IMG/VR virus record: IMGVR_UViG_3300031539_008576
Coordinates: 1 to 37,815 of that record
Strand: one strand, 5' to 3'
DNA from: a virus
Length of the DNA: 37,815 bases
The translations under genes and the position numbers were made by a program. The notes beneath the pieces are model-generated. The model made no database searches and was not told where the DNA came from. It was given only the letters and a program-made list of their open reading frames with translations. The first letter of the stretch is position 1; every line of letters starts with the position of its first letter. Shown here one piece after another: positions 16,107 to 23,266 of this stretch.

Positions 16107-17270
16107 ATGAATTATAAGATTTGCACGGGATGTAATAATGAATATCCGGCTACCAATGAATATTTTAGCAAGCAAAAGACCGGAAAATATGGTCTCACAT
16201 CGGTCTGTAAGAATTGTAGGAAACTAATAAGCAGAGAAAAGTCAGCAATTCGTAAGGCGAATAGAATCCCTTTGCCTCCTGCTGGTTTAAAGACCAACGA
16301 ACAGTTTCTGCAAGAAGTAAAATCGCTCTATGGGGATGAATTTACAATTCTTGAACCGTATATTAAAGCACAAGCAAATATTAAAATGAGGCATAACGTA
16401 TGCGGAAGAGAAATATACAAAACTCCTCATAGTCTTCTTGCTGGACATGGCTGTCCAAAATGTAAATATACTGAATATGGCAGAAAACATGCACGGACAA
16501 CCGAACAATTCACAAGCCAAGTACTTGAGTTGGCTGGAGATGAATATTCGGTTTTAGGGCAATATCGCAAAAATAATATCCCTATAAAAATGAGACATAA
16601 CACATGCGGACATGAATGGAATGCAAGCCCGATGTGGTTTCTGAAAGGTACAAGATGCCCTAAATGCATGTATCGGCTCAACGGGGAAAAGCGCACAATG
16701 TCTCAAGGCGAATTTGTAGAAAGAGTTTATGCTTTAGAGGCAGATGAATATCAAGTAATTGGTCGATATGAGAAAAATGACATAAAAATCGAAATGATGC
16801 ATTCTGATTGTGGGCAAGTTTACGAAGTAACTCCATCAATGTTTTTAAGCGGGAATAGATGCCCATATTGCGCAAATTCATCAAAAAGCATAGGAGAAAA
16901 ACTTATAAGGAAATATTTAGAATCAAAAGGAATTGATTTTGTCATGGGATATAAGATTAATGATTGCAAAAACATATTTCCGTTACCTTTTGATTTTGGA
17001 GTTTTTAAGGATAAATTTCTTATTGCATTAATTGAGTTTGATGGTGTGCAGCATTTTAAACCAGTAAAGGCATTTGGTGGAGAAAAGGCATTTTTTCGAT
17101 TAAAGATTAACGACAATATCAAAACAATGTATTGTCAAGAACGCAATATACCTCTTGTTAGAATATCGTATCGGCAGTTTAGAAAGTTACACCAAATACT
17201 TGAGCAAAATTTGTCCGGACTGGGAATTCTGTTCGAGTCCAGAAATAAGTCCAGCGAGGTGATTATATGA
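16107..17270 (+). CDS. Zinc-ribbon-repeat homing endonuclease, EDxHD/Vsr-like catalytic domain
   Basis: 387 residues. The N-terminus has CTGCNNEYP...CKNCRK, a treble-clef-type finger. Three ~70-residue DUF723-like repeats follow, each with HxxCG...CPKC (or CPYC), for DNA binding. The C-terminal ~120 residues form a Vsr-like nuclease with DFGVF, then ALIEFDGVQHFKPV, the acidic and His residues expected of EDxHD homing enzymes. ATG 16107 follows GAGGTGATGAT. The stop overlaps the next start (ATGA), and its last codons contain the GAGGTGATTAT site for that gene. Inserted between capsid and connector genes; divergent from RHH cassette 3. Confidence 0.8.
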   Translation: MNYKICTGCNNEYPATNEYFSKQKTGKYGLTSVCKNCRKLISREKSAIRKANRIPLPPAGLKTNEQFLQEVKSLYGDEFTILEPYIKAQANIKMRHNVCGREIYKTPHSLLAGHGCPKCKYTEYGRKHARTTEQFTSQVLELAGDEYSVLGQYRKNNIPIKMRHNTCGHEWNASPMWFLKGTRCPKCMYRLNGEKRTMSQGEFVERVYALEADEYQVIGRYEKNDIKIEMMHSDCGQVYEVTPSMFLSGNRCPYCANSSKSIGEKLIRKYLESKGIDFVMGYKINDCKNIFPLPFDFGVFKDKFLIALIEFDGVQHFKPVKAFGGEKAFFRLKINDNIKTMYCQERNIPLVRISYRQFRKLHQILEQNLSGLGILFESRNKSSEVII

Positions 17271-17692
17271 GTAACAGGATTTTGACCGTTGTAGGATGGG
17301 AGGCTCGAATTCGTTCCAAAATGGGCGTTTTAGAGCCTTATCTCTCTGATGCATCAATAGGTCAACCAGAGGTTGTTTCCGTGGCAGAGGCAAATATAAT
17401 AAAGCAAGTGCCCGATTACGCCAGCTTGACAGATGATGATTTAATTTATCTGGAAGCTGCCGTGGTTTGTGAGTGCGCAAGCTTATTGTCCATCTCCATG
17501 CCTGCACGGTTGCCAGTACGTCAGCAGGGACCCAGCGAAACTCATGAACTTAGTATTGATTGGACGCAAAAGAAGGCTGATTTTGAGACAGAGAGGGATG
17601 GATATATCGGGAATATAAGTACCGTTACCATCTCATCCTTTTCTCATTTCAGCATTTCTTCCCCATCTCATCATCACCATCATCATCATTAA
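17267..17692 (+). CDS. Head-tail connector protein with natural C-terminal seven-His tail
   Basis: A 141-residue protein directly behind the capsid gene once the homing cassette is ignored. The helical first ~90 residues (VAEANIIKQVPDYASLTDDD, then LEAAVVCECASLLSI) are typical in size and character of gp6-like connectors binding under the portal. The last residues are a Ser-rich linker and seven consecutive His before the stop (CAT/CAC codons). A run of this length is uncommon in natural proteins. Start codon overlaps the nuclease stop. Function assigned by position. Confidence 0.6.
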   Translation: MSNRILTVVGWEARIRSKMGVLEPYLSDASIGQPEVVSVAEANIIKQVPDYASLTDDDLIYLEAAVVCECASLLSISMPARLPVRQQGPSETHELSIDWTQKKADFETERDGYIGNISTVTISSFSHFSISSPSHHHHHHH

Positions 17693-17706
17693 GGGCGGTG
17701 ACAATT

Positions 17707-18285
17707 ATGTCGTATGCAGGTAAAATGCTTAATGCTCGTGGGCTTTCATGCTCAATAAGTCGGACTCCGATTATAACTTCAAAAGTCTCAATGAAGCGCT
17801 CTTCAAAGTCAACCAGCAATATCGGCATTCGTGATGCAGCCTGGGAAGGTTTAATCCTTGCTGATGCCGGGCTTGCCAGCGGTGAGGTATTTTCTGTTAG
17901 CACAAATGAGTACCTTATACAGTCAGTTGACAATGACCCAGAATCCGGCGAGGACATTTTCTTCTGTGTTAAGACGAATGCCGACCTGATGCATGAGCGT
18001 TTTGTTGAGACTGTGGACGAGAACAACAATGTCGTGCAGGAGTGGCAGGTTCAAGTTTCAAGTGTACCGTCCTATGGCGCAATCGTCACAGCAAATTTAC
18101 GGCAGGAGGACCCGGGGCTATTGGATGCAACAAAGTATGTTTTCCAAGTTCCGAAGTCAATCAGTGCAATTGCCCTTGATAGGATGGTTTATGATGGCAG
18201 TAATTATCAAGTTGAGTCGGTGGACTCCATAGGTTTGATAGGAGTCTTAAGGATTCAACTTTCAACAGATTTGAGACCAGATTAA
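17707..18285 (+). CDS. Putative head closure / head-tail joining protein
   Basis: 192 residues; ATG 17707 has GGGCGGTGAC upstream (GTG 17698 is too close to the site). It is beta-rich with no clear motif; the N-terminus MSYAGKMLNARG is basic and the rest is acidic. The place after the connector and before the tail completion genes fits a stopper/head-closure protein. Sequence alone does not show a named family. Confidence 0.5.
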   Translation: MSYAGKMLNARGLSCSISRTPIITSKVSMKRSSKSTSNIGIRDAAWEGLILADAGLASGEVFSVSTNEYLIQSVDNDPESGEDIFFCVKTNADLMHERFVETVDENNNVVQEWQVQVSSVPSYGAIVTANLRQEDPGLLDATKYVFQVPKSISAIALDRMVYDGSNYQVESVDSIGLIGVLRIQLSTDLRPD

Positions 18286-18305
18286 AATATTAGGAGGCGA
18301 AAATC

Positions 18306-18767
18306 ATGCAAAACGAATCAAAAGAAATTGCAAATGAGATTCCGGAAGAATTTAAAGCTATGCTTTCGGATACCTCAGAAGATAAAAACAACTCAAAAGG
18401 CTATGAAGAATATCTAGGTAAGGGCTATCATGAACGAATCCGCAAGATGCTCACTATTGATGAAACACTACTCCCAGATCGGATAATCGATGCTGATTTG
18501 AATGTTGGCGCAATGAAGCTGCTCATTGCTCCTGTTGTTGAAGAAATGCGGAAATATGGCAAATTTGTAAATACGGAAAAGAAGTATGAACAGCTCAATG
18601 ATGCCGCATTGAATTATCTTGCTGGGGTTCTCTGCCTTGCTTTAAAAAGCCGGACCTCTACACCGCCATACGACATTCCGGAATATAAGCGTAACTGGAA
18701 TAAGAAGCGAGAGAAATTCATGAGGTATGCAAATGGTCAGATGATGGAGTTGATGCACATGGGGTAA
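18306..18767 (+). CDS. Hypothetical head-tail region protein, possible donor of a -1 frameshift
   Basis: 153 residues, helical and charged, starting after TTAGGAGGCGAAAATC. No domain recognised. It ends ...HMG with the sequence ATG GGG TAA. The next frame (-1) is open across this point for ~180 codons and its clear start is missing, so part of the ribosomes may slip on GGGG and continue. Middle: LPDRIIDADLNVGAMKLLIA. Role in head-tail joining is by position only. Confidence 0.6.
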   Translation: MQNESKEIANEIPEEFKAMLSDTSEDKNNSKGYEEYLGKGYHERIRKMLTIDETLLPDRIIDADLNVGAMKLLIAPVVEEMRKYGKFVNTEKKYEQLNDAALNYLAGVLCLALKSRTSTPPYDIPEYKRNWNKKREKFMRYANGQMMELMHMG

Positions 18768-18796
18768 GATTTGACGGCCAATCCTGTGCTGATTTC

Positions 18797-19300
18797 TTGT
18801 ACTTGAATCTTTTGGGTGCAATGAAGCAATTGCAACAGGAACTTTTACTAAGTGCAAGACAAGGCATGTTGACTCCTGAGGGTGAAGCTGACCTGGAAGA
18901 TGAAGCAATCAAAGAAGTTGCGGGCATAATTGTTGCAAGTATCGTTGGCGGACCGTGGGCTACGCTTGACGAGTGGGGCTCGGGCTCAAAAATGGATTCT
19001 GGAAACCCCGCATTATCGGCTTATAAAAACAGTCCAATGTGGAATCCTGCCCGTCGTGATAACAAAATCCGCAGCAGACCGAAGCAATCAGGTCAAATTG
19101 ATATTTTCGGTAATTCGGTTGACGGTGTTGGTAAAGGCGGACATGACCTTGAAGCAGACGGCAAAGTTATTCCCCAGCCTCCGTCACATGCAATGCAGAC
19201 AGCAGCAAGATGGATGGCTAATGGGCGATTCCATGATAAAATTCGGTCAGTTGTCAAGGCGTTCCCATTCGGCAAGTTCATAATTTGTGATACAAAGTAA
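18797..19300 (+). CDS. HK97-gp10-like tail/neck protein, start unclear
   Basis: The frame is open from 18704 and protein-like from about 18761 (VRFDGQSCADFLYLNLLGAM), but the only common start codon before the core is TTG 18797, which has no ribosome site. Either it is made by -1 slippage from the previous gene, uses an unusual start, or one G is missing in the GGGG run. The core contains PWATLDEWGSGSKMDSGNPA and MWNPARRDNKIRSRPK, reminiscent of minor tail/neck proteins in clostridial phages. The listed start is therefore provisional. A strong terminator follows the stop at once. Confidence 0.6.
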   Translation: MYLNLLGAMKQLQQELLLSARQGMLTPEGEADLEDEAIKEVAGIIVASIVGGPWATLDEWGSGSKMDSGNPALSAYKNSPMWNPARRDNKIRSRPKQSGQIDIFGNSVDGVGKGGHDLEADGKVIPQPPSHAMQTAARWMANGRFHDKIRSVVKAFPFGKFIICDTK

Positions 19301-19323
19301 GCCCCTACAAGGGGCAATTTTTT
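19301..19323 (+). terminator. Strong intrinsic terminator inside the tail operon
   Basis: GCCCCT, loop ACA, AGGGGC followed by AATTTTTT. It begins at the base after the stop codon. Its location inside a late operon implies anti-termination or attenuation between neck and tail-tube genes. Confidence 0.8.
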
Positions 19324-19345
19324 CGCCCTGAAAGAGGTGGTATCT

Positions 19346-19762
19346 TTGTTTAATCCATCAAGTGACCTTACGGCAATACAGAATATCGAAATAGCAGATG
19401 CCGCAATCTTAAACCTTCTTGCACTCACGGGGAAAACACAGGTTGAAATTGCAAAGAGGATTATCAAGCGGAGCCAGTGGACAGATATTGTAACAAACGA
19501 AAGACGTCTATGTAATTTCTTTCGTCCAGCAAGAAAAATGGGTAATCAAAAATTCAATGAAGAGGTGTTGGAAATTGATTGTCATGTACCTGCTACGCTT
19601 GATTATATAGCTTACCAAGTACAAGAACGAATTTTCCTACTTCTGAATGAAAAAACAATTAATAAAAGAACTACCTATTTTGATGGCCAACTTGGTGAAC
19701 TCCCTACCATGTCCGGCTTTTTTTGTGTTGGGAGCAGATATGTCTTTAACCGTAAAATTTAA
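19346..19762 (+). CDS. Putative tail completion protein
   Basis: 138 residues from TTG 19346 with AAAGAGGTGG upstream; GTG 19337 overlaps that site. The sequence NPSSDLTAIQNIEIADAAIL, then EVLEIDCHVPATLDYIAYQV suggests a tail-terminator-type alpha/beta fold. It is the last gene before the tail tube, where the completion protein usually lies. No motif is diagnostic. Confidence 0.5.
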   Translation: MFNPSSDLTAIQNIEIADAAILNLLALTGKTQVEIAKRIIKRSQWTDIVTNERRLCNFFRPARKMGNQKFNEEVLEIDCHVPATLDYIAYQVQERIFLLLNEKTINKRTTYFDGQLGELPTMSGFFCVGSRYVFNRKI

Positions 19763-19784
19763 CTCGAAAGGAGTTGAAAGCAAG

Positions 19785-20576
19785 ATGATACAACCTATTC
19801 ATTTTTCAAAAGCCGGTAAACTTATGTTTACCAAGTATGTTGCCGGAGCTCTTGTAAGAAGTTCTACAAATTCATATTTCAGAAATGGTGCAGTACAGTC
19901 AATTGTCCCAAACGTCAATATAAAAACTACCCCATTGCCGGATGGCAATAGTGACTGGGATGCAGCTGAACCGGATACCGGTAAAGAAGGTGGCTTTGCA
20001 GTAAATCTTTCCTTCATGCCACCCGAATTGTATGCATGGTTGATGGGAACGACAGTAGAAGAGCTTTCCAATACTCAAATGTGGGCGAACGACGAAGAAA
20101 TATTAATACCTGAAGATTCGCCTTATACGGTTGATCTTGACCATACGCCGGCACTTGGTACGACCATCTTAGTAGACCAGAATACTTCGGCTTGGTCTAA
20201 AACAGCCAGCGTGAGTGCTACACCTGCAACAACTGAGTATACAATCAGTGCAGCTGCCGCAGTATTTAACAGCGCAGATGCAGGCAAGGCTGTATTTCTC
20301 ACTTACGACTGGACTGCATTGACAGCAAGCGAGTTCGGACTTCCGAAGTCAGGTTCAAGGCCCGTTATGGAATGTATCATATCTGGTGAAGCTGTCGGCG
20401 AAGACGAAAGCACGTTCTATGATGTGAATCTTGTTGTCGATAGGTGTAAATCTACCGGAAATATTAACCCGCCTGAACTTGGCAGAGAACCGAAACCTCA
20501 AAGTATCACGCTTAAGGTATTGAAGCCCAGGGGGAGCAATAAGGCTGTAGACTTCAAGTTTGCACCTAGATCGTAA
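19785..20576 (+). CDS. Major tail protein (tail tube)
   Basis: 263 residues starting at ATG 19785 after GAAAGGAG; the frame extends upstream but without a site. Beta-rich and acidic, with GGFAVNLSFMPPELYAWLMG near residue 70 and VNLVVDRCKSTGNINPPELG near the C-terminus, as in siphovirus tube proteins. Ala/Thr-rich linkers lie in the centre. It precedes the chaperone and tape measure, the canonical position. No sheath gene is seen, so the tail is non-contractile. Confidence 0.7.
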   Translation: MIQPIHFSKAGKLMFTKYVAGALVRSSTNSYFRNGAVQSIVPNVNIKTTPLPDGNSDWDAAEPDTGKEGGFAVNLSFMPPELYAWLMGTTVEELSNTQMWANDEEILIPEDSPYTVDLDHTPALGTTILVDQNTSAWSKTASVSATPATTEYTISAAAAVFNSADAGKAVFLTYDWTALTASEFGLPKSGSRPVMECIISGEAVGEDESTFYDVNLVVDRCKSTGNINPPELGREPKPQSITLKVLKPRGSNKAVDFKFAPRS

Positions 20577-20606
20577 TTGAATTATTGAATTAAGGAGGCA
20601 AAATTT

Positions 20607-20930
20607 ATGAGTAAAACAGATGGTTCCCCTGTATCATTGGCAAACATGCTAGGTACAGGGGAAGATTTTTCTGCAAAGGATAAAATCTATACCATAAAGT
20701 CAATAGCATTAAAACGGATAGATGAATTTATGAAGGACAACCTCAGTCTCGGAAGTCAACTTTTCAATATTTCAAATCCTGATGCCAAAACAAAGGTTGA
20801 CAAATGGCTCGCCGGATATTGCTTTGATGCAAAAGGTGAAGCTGTGACTCTTGAAAAGGCCATGGCTGATGACTGGGATATTGTTGACCTGAAAGGCTTT
20901 TTCAAAAAGTTGTGTGATTTGTCGGGTTAA
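20607..20930 (+). CDS. Tail assembly chaperone, short form (gpG-like)
   Basis: 107 residues, ATG after TAAGGAGGCAAAATTT. Mostly helical with no enzyme motif: LANMLGTGEDFSAKDK, LKRIDEFMKDN, then LKGFFKKLCDLSG at the end. It stands between tail tube and tape measure (once the homing gene is ignored), where siphoviruses encode the chaperone that coats the tape measure before tube polymerisation. The stop codon UAA is part of a slip site followed by a stable hairpin, so a longer fused form is expected. Confidence 0.75.
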   Translation: MSKTDGSPVSLANMLGTGEDFSAKDKIYTIKSIALKRIDEFMKDNLSLGSQLFNISNPDAKTKVDKWLAGYCFDAKGEAVTLEKAMADDWDIVDLKGFFKKLCDLSG

Positions 20931-20960
20931 ATACGGCTCCATCTCAAAAGGATGGGGCCG
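20924..20960 (+). promoter_or_regulatory. -1 ribosomal frameshift signal
   Basis: Slip site G GGU UAA (20924-20930) with the stop in the A site, 3-nt spacer, then a hairpin with arms CGGCTCCATC (20934-20943) and GATGGGGCCG (20951-20960), ten pairs including one G-U, loop TCAAAAG. No T-tract follows, so it is not a terminator. GGU-decoding tRNA can re-pair on GGG. Confidence 0.6.
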
Positions 20961-21223
20961 AAAATCCTAAGCCCGATTGGAGCAAGGTTTTTACCGAATT
21001 TGCTTGTCATACCAATATTACAAGAAGCGAATTAATGGAAATGTCAATACCTGTTATACAGGCTTATCGTGATAGTTTAGGTGACAATATAGCAATAAAA
21101 ATCGGGATGCCAGGAATTTTCGGTGGTTCGCTTGGCACCTCCACTGCTCCGTCTACCGATACCGGAAAACCTCCAAAGCTTTCTCAATTTATGAATTTCG
21201 CAAACGCTTTTAACGGGATTTAA
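20927..21223 (+). CDS. Tail assembly chaperone, -1 frameshift extension (gpT-like)
   Basis: An open frame in -1 phase relative to the short form, without its own ribosome site. If ribosomes at GGU UAA slip back one base, the fusion reads ...CDLSG then LNTAPSQKDGAENPKPDWSK. The extension has 98 residues including FTEFACHTNITRSELMEMS, a helical pattern like T-domain extensions that bind the tube protein. ATG 21035 lies in the middle of it with no Shine-Dalgarno and is not a good start. Frame shift direction and position match the lambda G/GT arrangement. Confidence 0.65.
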   Translation, partial: LNTAPSQKDGAENPKPDWSKVFTEFACHTNITRSELMEMSIPVIQAYRDSLGDNIAIKIGMPGIFGGSLGTSTAPSTDTGKPPKLSQFMNFANAFNGI

Positions 21224-21242
21224 AGAAAAGTGGTGATTCTCT

Positions 21243-22355
21243 ATGAGCAAAGGTTGTGTCTCAGATGCCTATAGCTTATTAGAAAACAAAGACTGGCTAA
21301 ATGAACAATATGTAGTCAAAAAGAGAAGTGCAAACAACATTTCTAAAGAGCTTAAGGTGCGCGATACTACCGTGAAAAGATGGCTTACAATCCATAATAT
21401 TGCTACTAGAAACATAAGAGAATCCCGGATGCCTGATAACAAAAATATCAGACTAATTAATGACCATGAATATATTAAGAACCTTTATGCCGAACAAGAA
21501 CTTACCTGTAAGGAAATAGCCGCAAAAATGTCTTGTAGCATTCATGCCATATGCTGCAGATTAAGTGAGGCAGGGGTAGAGATGAAAACTTTTGAGAAAA
21601 GAATGTTGGAGAAAACTCCTGGACTTAAAAAACTCAGAAGCAAAAACTGGCTATACCAGAGGTATATAACTGAAAACAGGAACATGCCTGAAATTGCAGA
21701 GGAATTAGGGACATCACCTACAATGGTTGCCTTGTGGCTGAAAAAGCACGGCATATCAACAAAAGACTGGCATGAAACACATGGTGAAAAATATACAGAT
21801 GCTCAGATGGAGGAAATGCTAAGAAGTTTAGGTAAAAAAATAGGCAGGATACCTTCCGCTAGAGACCTTGACAAATTCTGTAAAGAAGGGTTGTGTCCCA
21901 GCTCAATGACTTATGGTTTGAGAGGCGGAATTCCATTTTGGCAAAAGAAGGTTTTTGGCAAAAGCCTTGAAAAATGGAGAGCTTGGGAATATGAATGCAT
22001 TTCTTTTTTTAACAAAGTTTTGGGGTTTCCCGAATTCAAAAGGGAAAAGCGATTTGATTGGCTAAGGTCTCCCATAACAAACTATCATCTGAGGGTGGAT
22101 GTTTTCTATCCAGAACACAAACTATGCGTTGAGTTTGATGGAGAGGCACATTTTAAGCCAATACAATTTCTCCCAAATCAAGACCCTGAGAAGGGATTGG
22201 AAAGAGTACAATTTCACGATACCTTAAAAAATGAGTTAATACCAAAAAACGGGCTTAAGTTATTAAGGTTTAGATTTGATGAACCTTTAAATGAAACTCA
22301 TGTTAATAGTCGCTTAAAAGAAGTAGGTATAGTCAATCCAGGAAAAGGCAGGTGA
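21243..22355 (+). CDS. HTH-repeat homing endonuclease, EDxHD/Vsr-like
   Basis: 370 residues. Three helix-turn-helix-like repeats fill the first ~170 residues (e.g. SANNISKELKVRDTTVKRWL, LTCKEIAAKMSCSIHAICCR, NMPEIAEELGTSPTMVALWL). The C-terminal domain has LRVDVFYPEHKLCVEFDGEA followed by HFKP, the same EFDGxxHFKP core as the nuclease near 17.0 kb. It lies between the chaperone and the tape measure and has no RHH partner, unlike the two nucleases upstream. Start ATG follows AGTGGTGATTCT. The last codons KGR and stop come from AAAGGCAGGTGA, the tape measure's ribosome site. Confidence 0.8.
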   Translation: MSKGCVSDAYSLLENKDWLNEQYVVKKRSANNISKELKVRDTTVKRWLTIHNIATRNIRESRMPDNKNIRLINDHEYIKNLYAEQELTCKEIAAKMSCSIHAICCRLSEAGVEMKTFEKRMLEKTPGLKKLRSKNWLYQRYITENRNMPEIAEELGTSPTMVALWLKKHGISTKDWHETHGEKYTDAQMEEMLRSLGKKIGRIPSARDLDKFCKEGLCPSSMTYGLRGGIPFWQKKVFGKSLEKWRAWEYECISFFNKVLGFPEFKREKRFDWLRSPITNYHLRVDVFYPEHKLCVEFDGEAHFKPIQFLPNQDPEKGLERVQFHDTLKNELIPKNGLKLLRFRFDEPLNETHVNSRLKEVGIVNPGKGR

Positions 22356-22360
22356 TCTAA

Positions 22361-23266
22361 TTGTTGGACGATACCTCGATGGTAAAAATCATGGAAACTC
22401 TTGGGTTAAATTTTAACCCTGCAGAATTAGCAATTAAATCTTTTGAAGGCAGAGTTGCTAGTTTAAATCTTCAATTGTCTCAAATGAAAATGAATGCTAT
22501 TGCAGGGGCCAGAGATATTAATCAGTCGTTTTCTTCTCAGTTAGGTAGCATGGGTGCTGGCACTACTATTTTAAATCAATTTGGCCAACCTCTAAAAACT
22601 ATTCAAACCGAAGCCACAAAAACCACCACGTCGGTAAAAAAAGTAGTCGATCAATTTAATAATAGCAAAATCAAAGATGACCCTAATAATATATTTGCAA
22701 GTGGTTTTCAAAGGCGCGCGGAGTGGTTTCTCAGTGGATCGCTTTTTTTTGGTCTTATTAATGGTGCAAAAGCAGCCACTAAAACGATTTCCGATGTTGA
22801 AATGGGCGTTACCGAGATTGCCCGTGTCATGGAAGATACTAACTTCGTATTCAATGACTTTCGTGACAATTTGCTTGGTCTTGGCGTAGATTACGGACAG
22901 ACGTTTGACAAGGTTCAGGATATAACCCTCAGATGGGCACAGGCAGGCTATAATGTTCGTGATAGCATTGAACTAACTAAGACTTCCCTGCTTGCTTTAA
23001 ATACAGCAGAATTGGACGCAGCCACTTCGACAAAAGCTTTTGTCGGCATAATGTCTCAGTGGGGACTAACAGCCGGAGATTTGCCCCTAGTCCTGGATAA
23101 AATTAACAAAACCGCAGATGATTTTGTTGTCGAATCTCAGGATTTAGTGGATGGACTTCTCCGTTCATCAGGTGCCGCAAGAATAATGGGCATGTCTCTT
23201 GAGCAAACTATTTCATTGCTAACTGTAATGAAGGAGGCTTCAGGAAGGACTGGTAGAGAGGTGGGT
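22361..23266 (+). CDS. Tape measure protein, exon 1
   Basis: 302 codons from TTG 22361 (AGGCAGGTGAT upstream). The sequence is TP901-type tape measure: repeated helices, LEQTISLLTVMKEASGRTGR and a last residue Gly in GREVG. The reading frame would continue into the intron and stop at 23362, giving nonsense residues after GREVG, so the exon end is placed at 23266. After splicing it joins exon 2 in phase to give about 1,644 residues, which sets tail length. Confidence 0.85.

Noticed and set aside
15853-16110. Plus-strand 85-residue frame after the capsid gene
   Set aside because: It is antisense to the RHH gene of cassette 3 and covers its promoter; the RHH frame has a strong ribosome site and a known family pattern.
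17649-18029. 126-residue minus-strand frame
   Set aside because: It is antisense to the connector and head closure genes and lacks a start signal or family pattern.
20897-20912. C TTT TTC and C AAA AAG as the chaperone slip site
   Set aside because: The -1 frame has a TGA at 20915, downstream of both, so slipping there would stop at once; slippage must occur after 20917.
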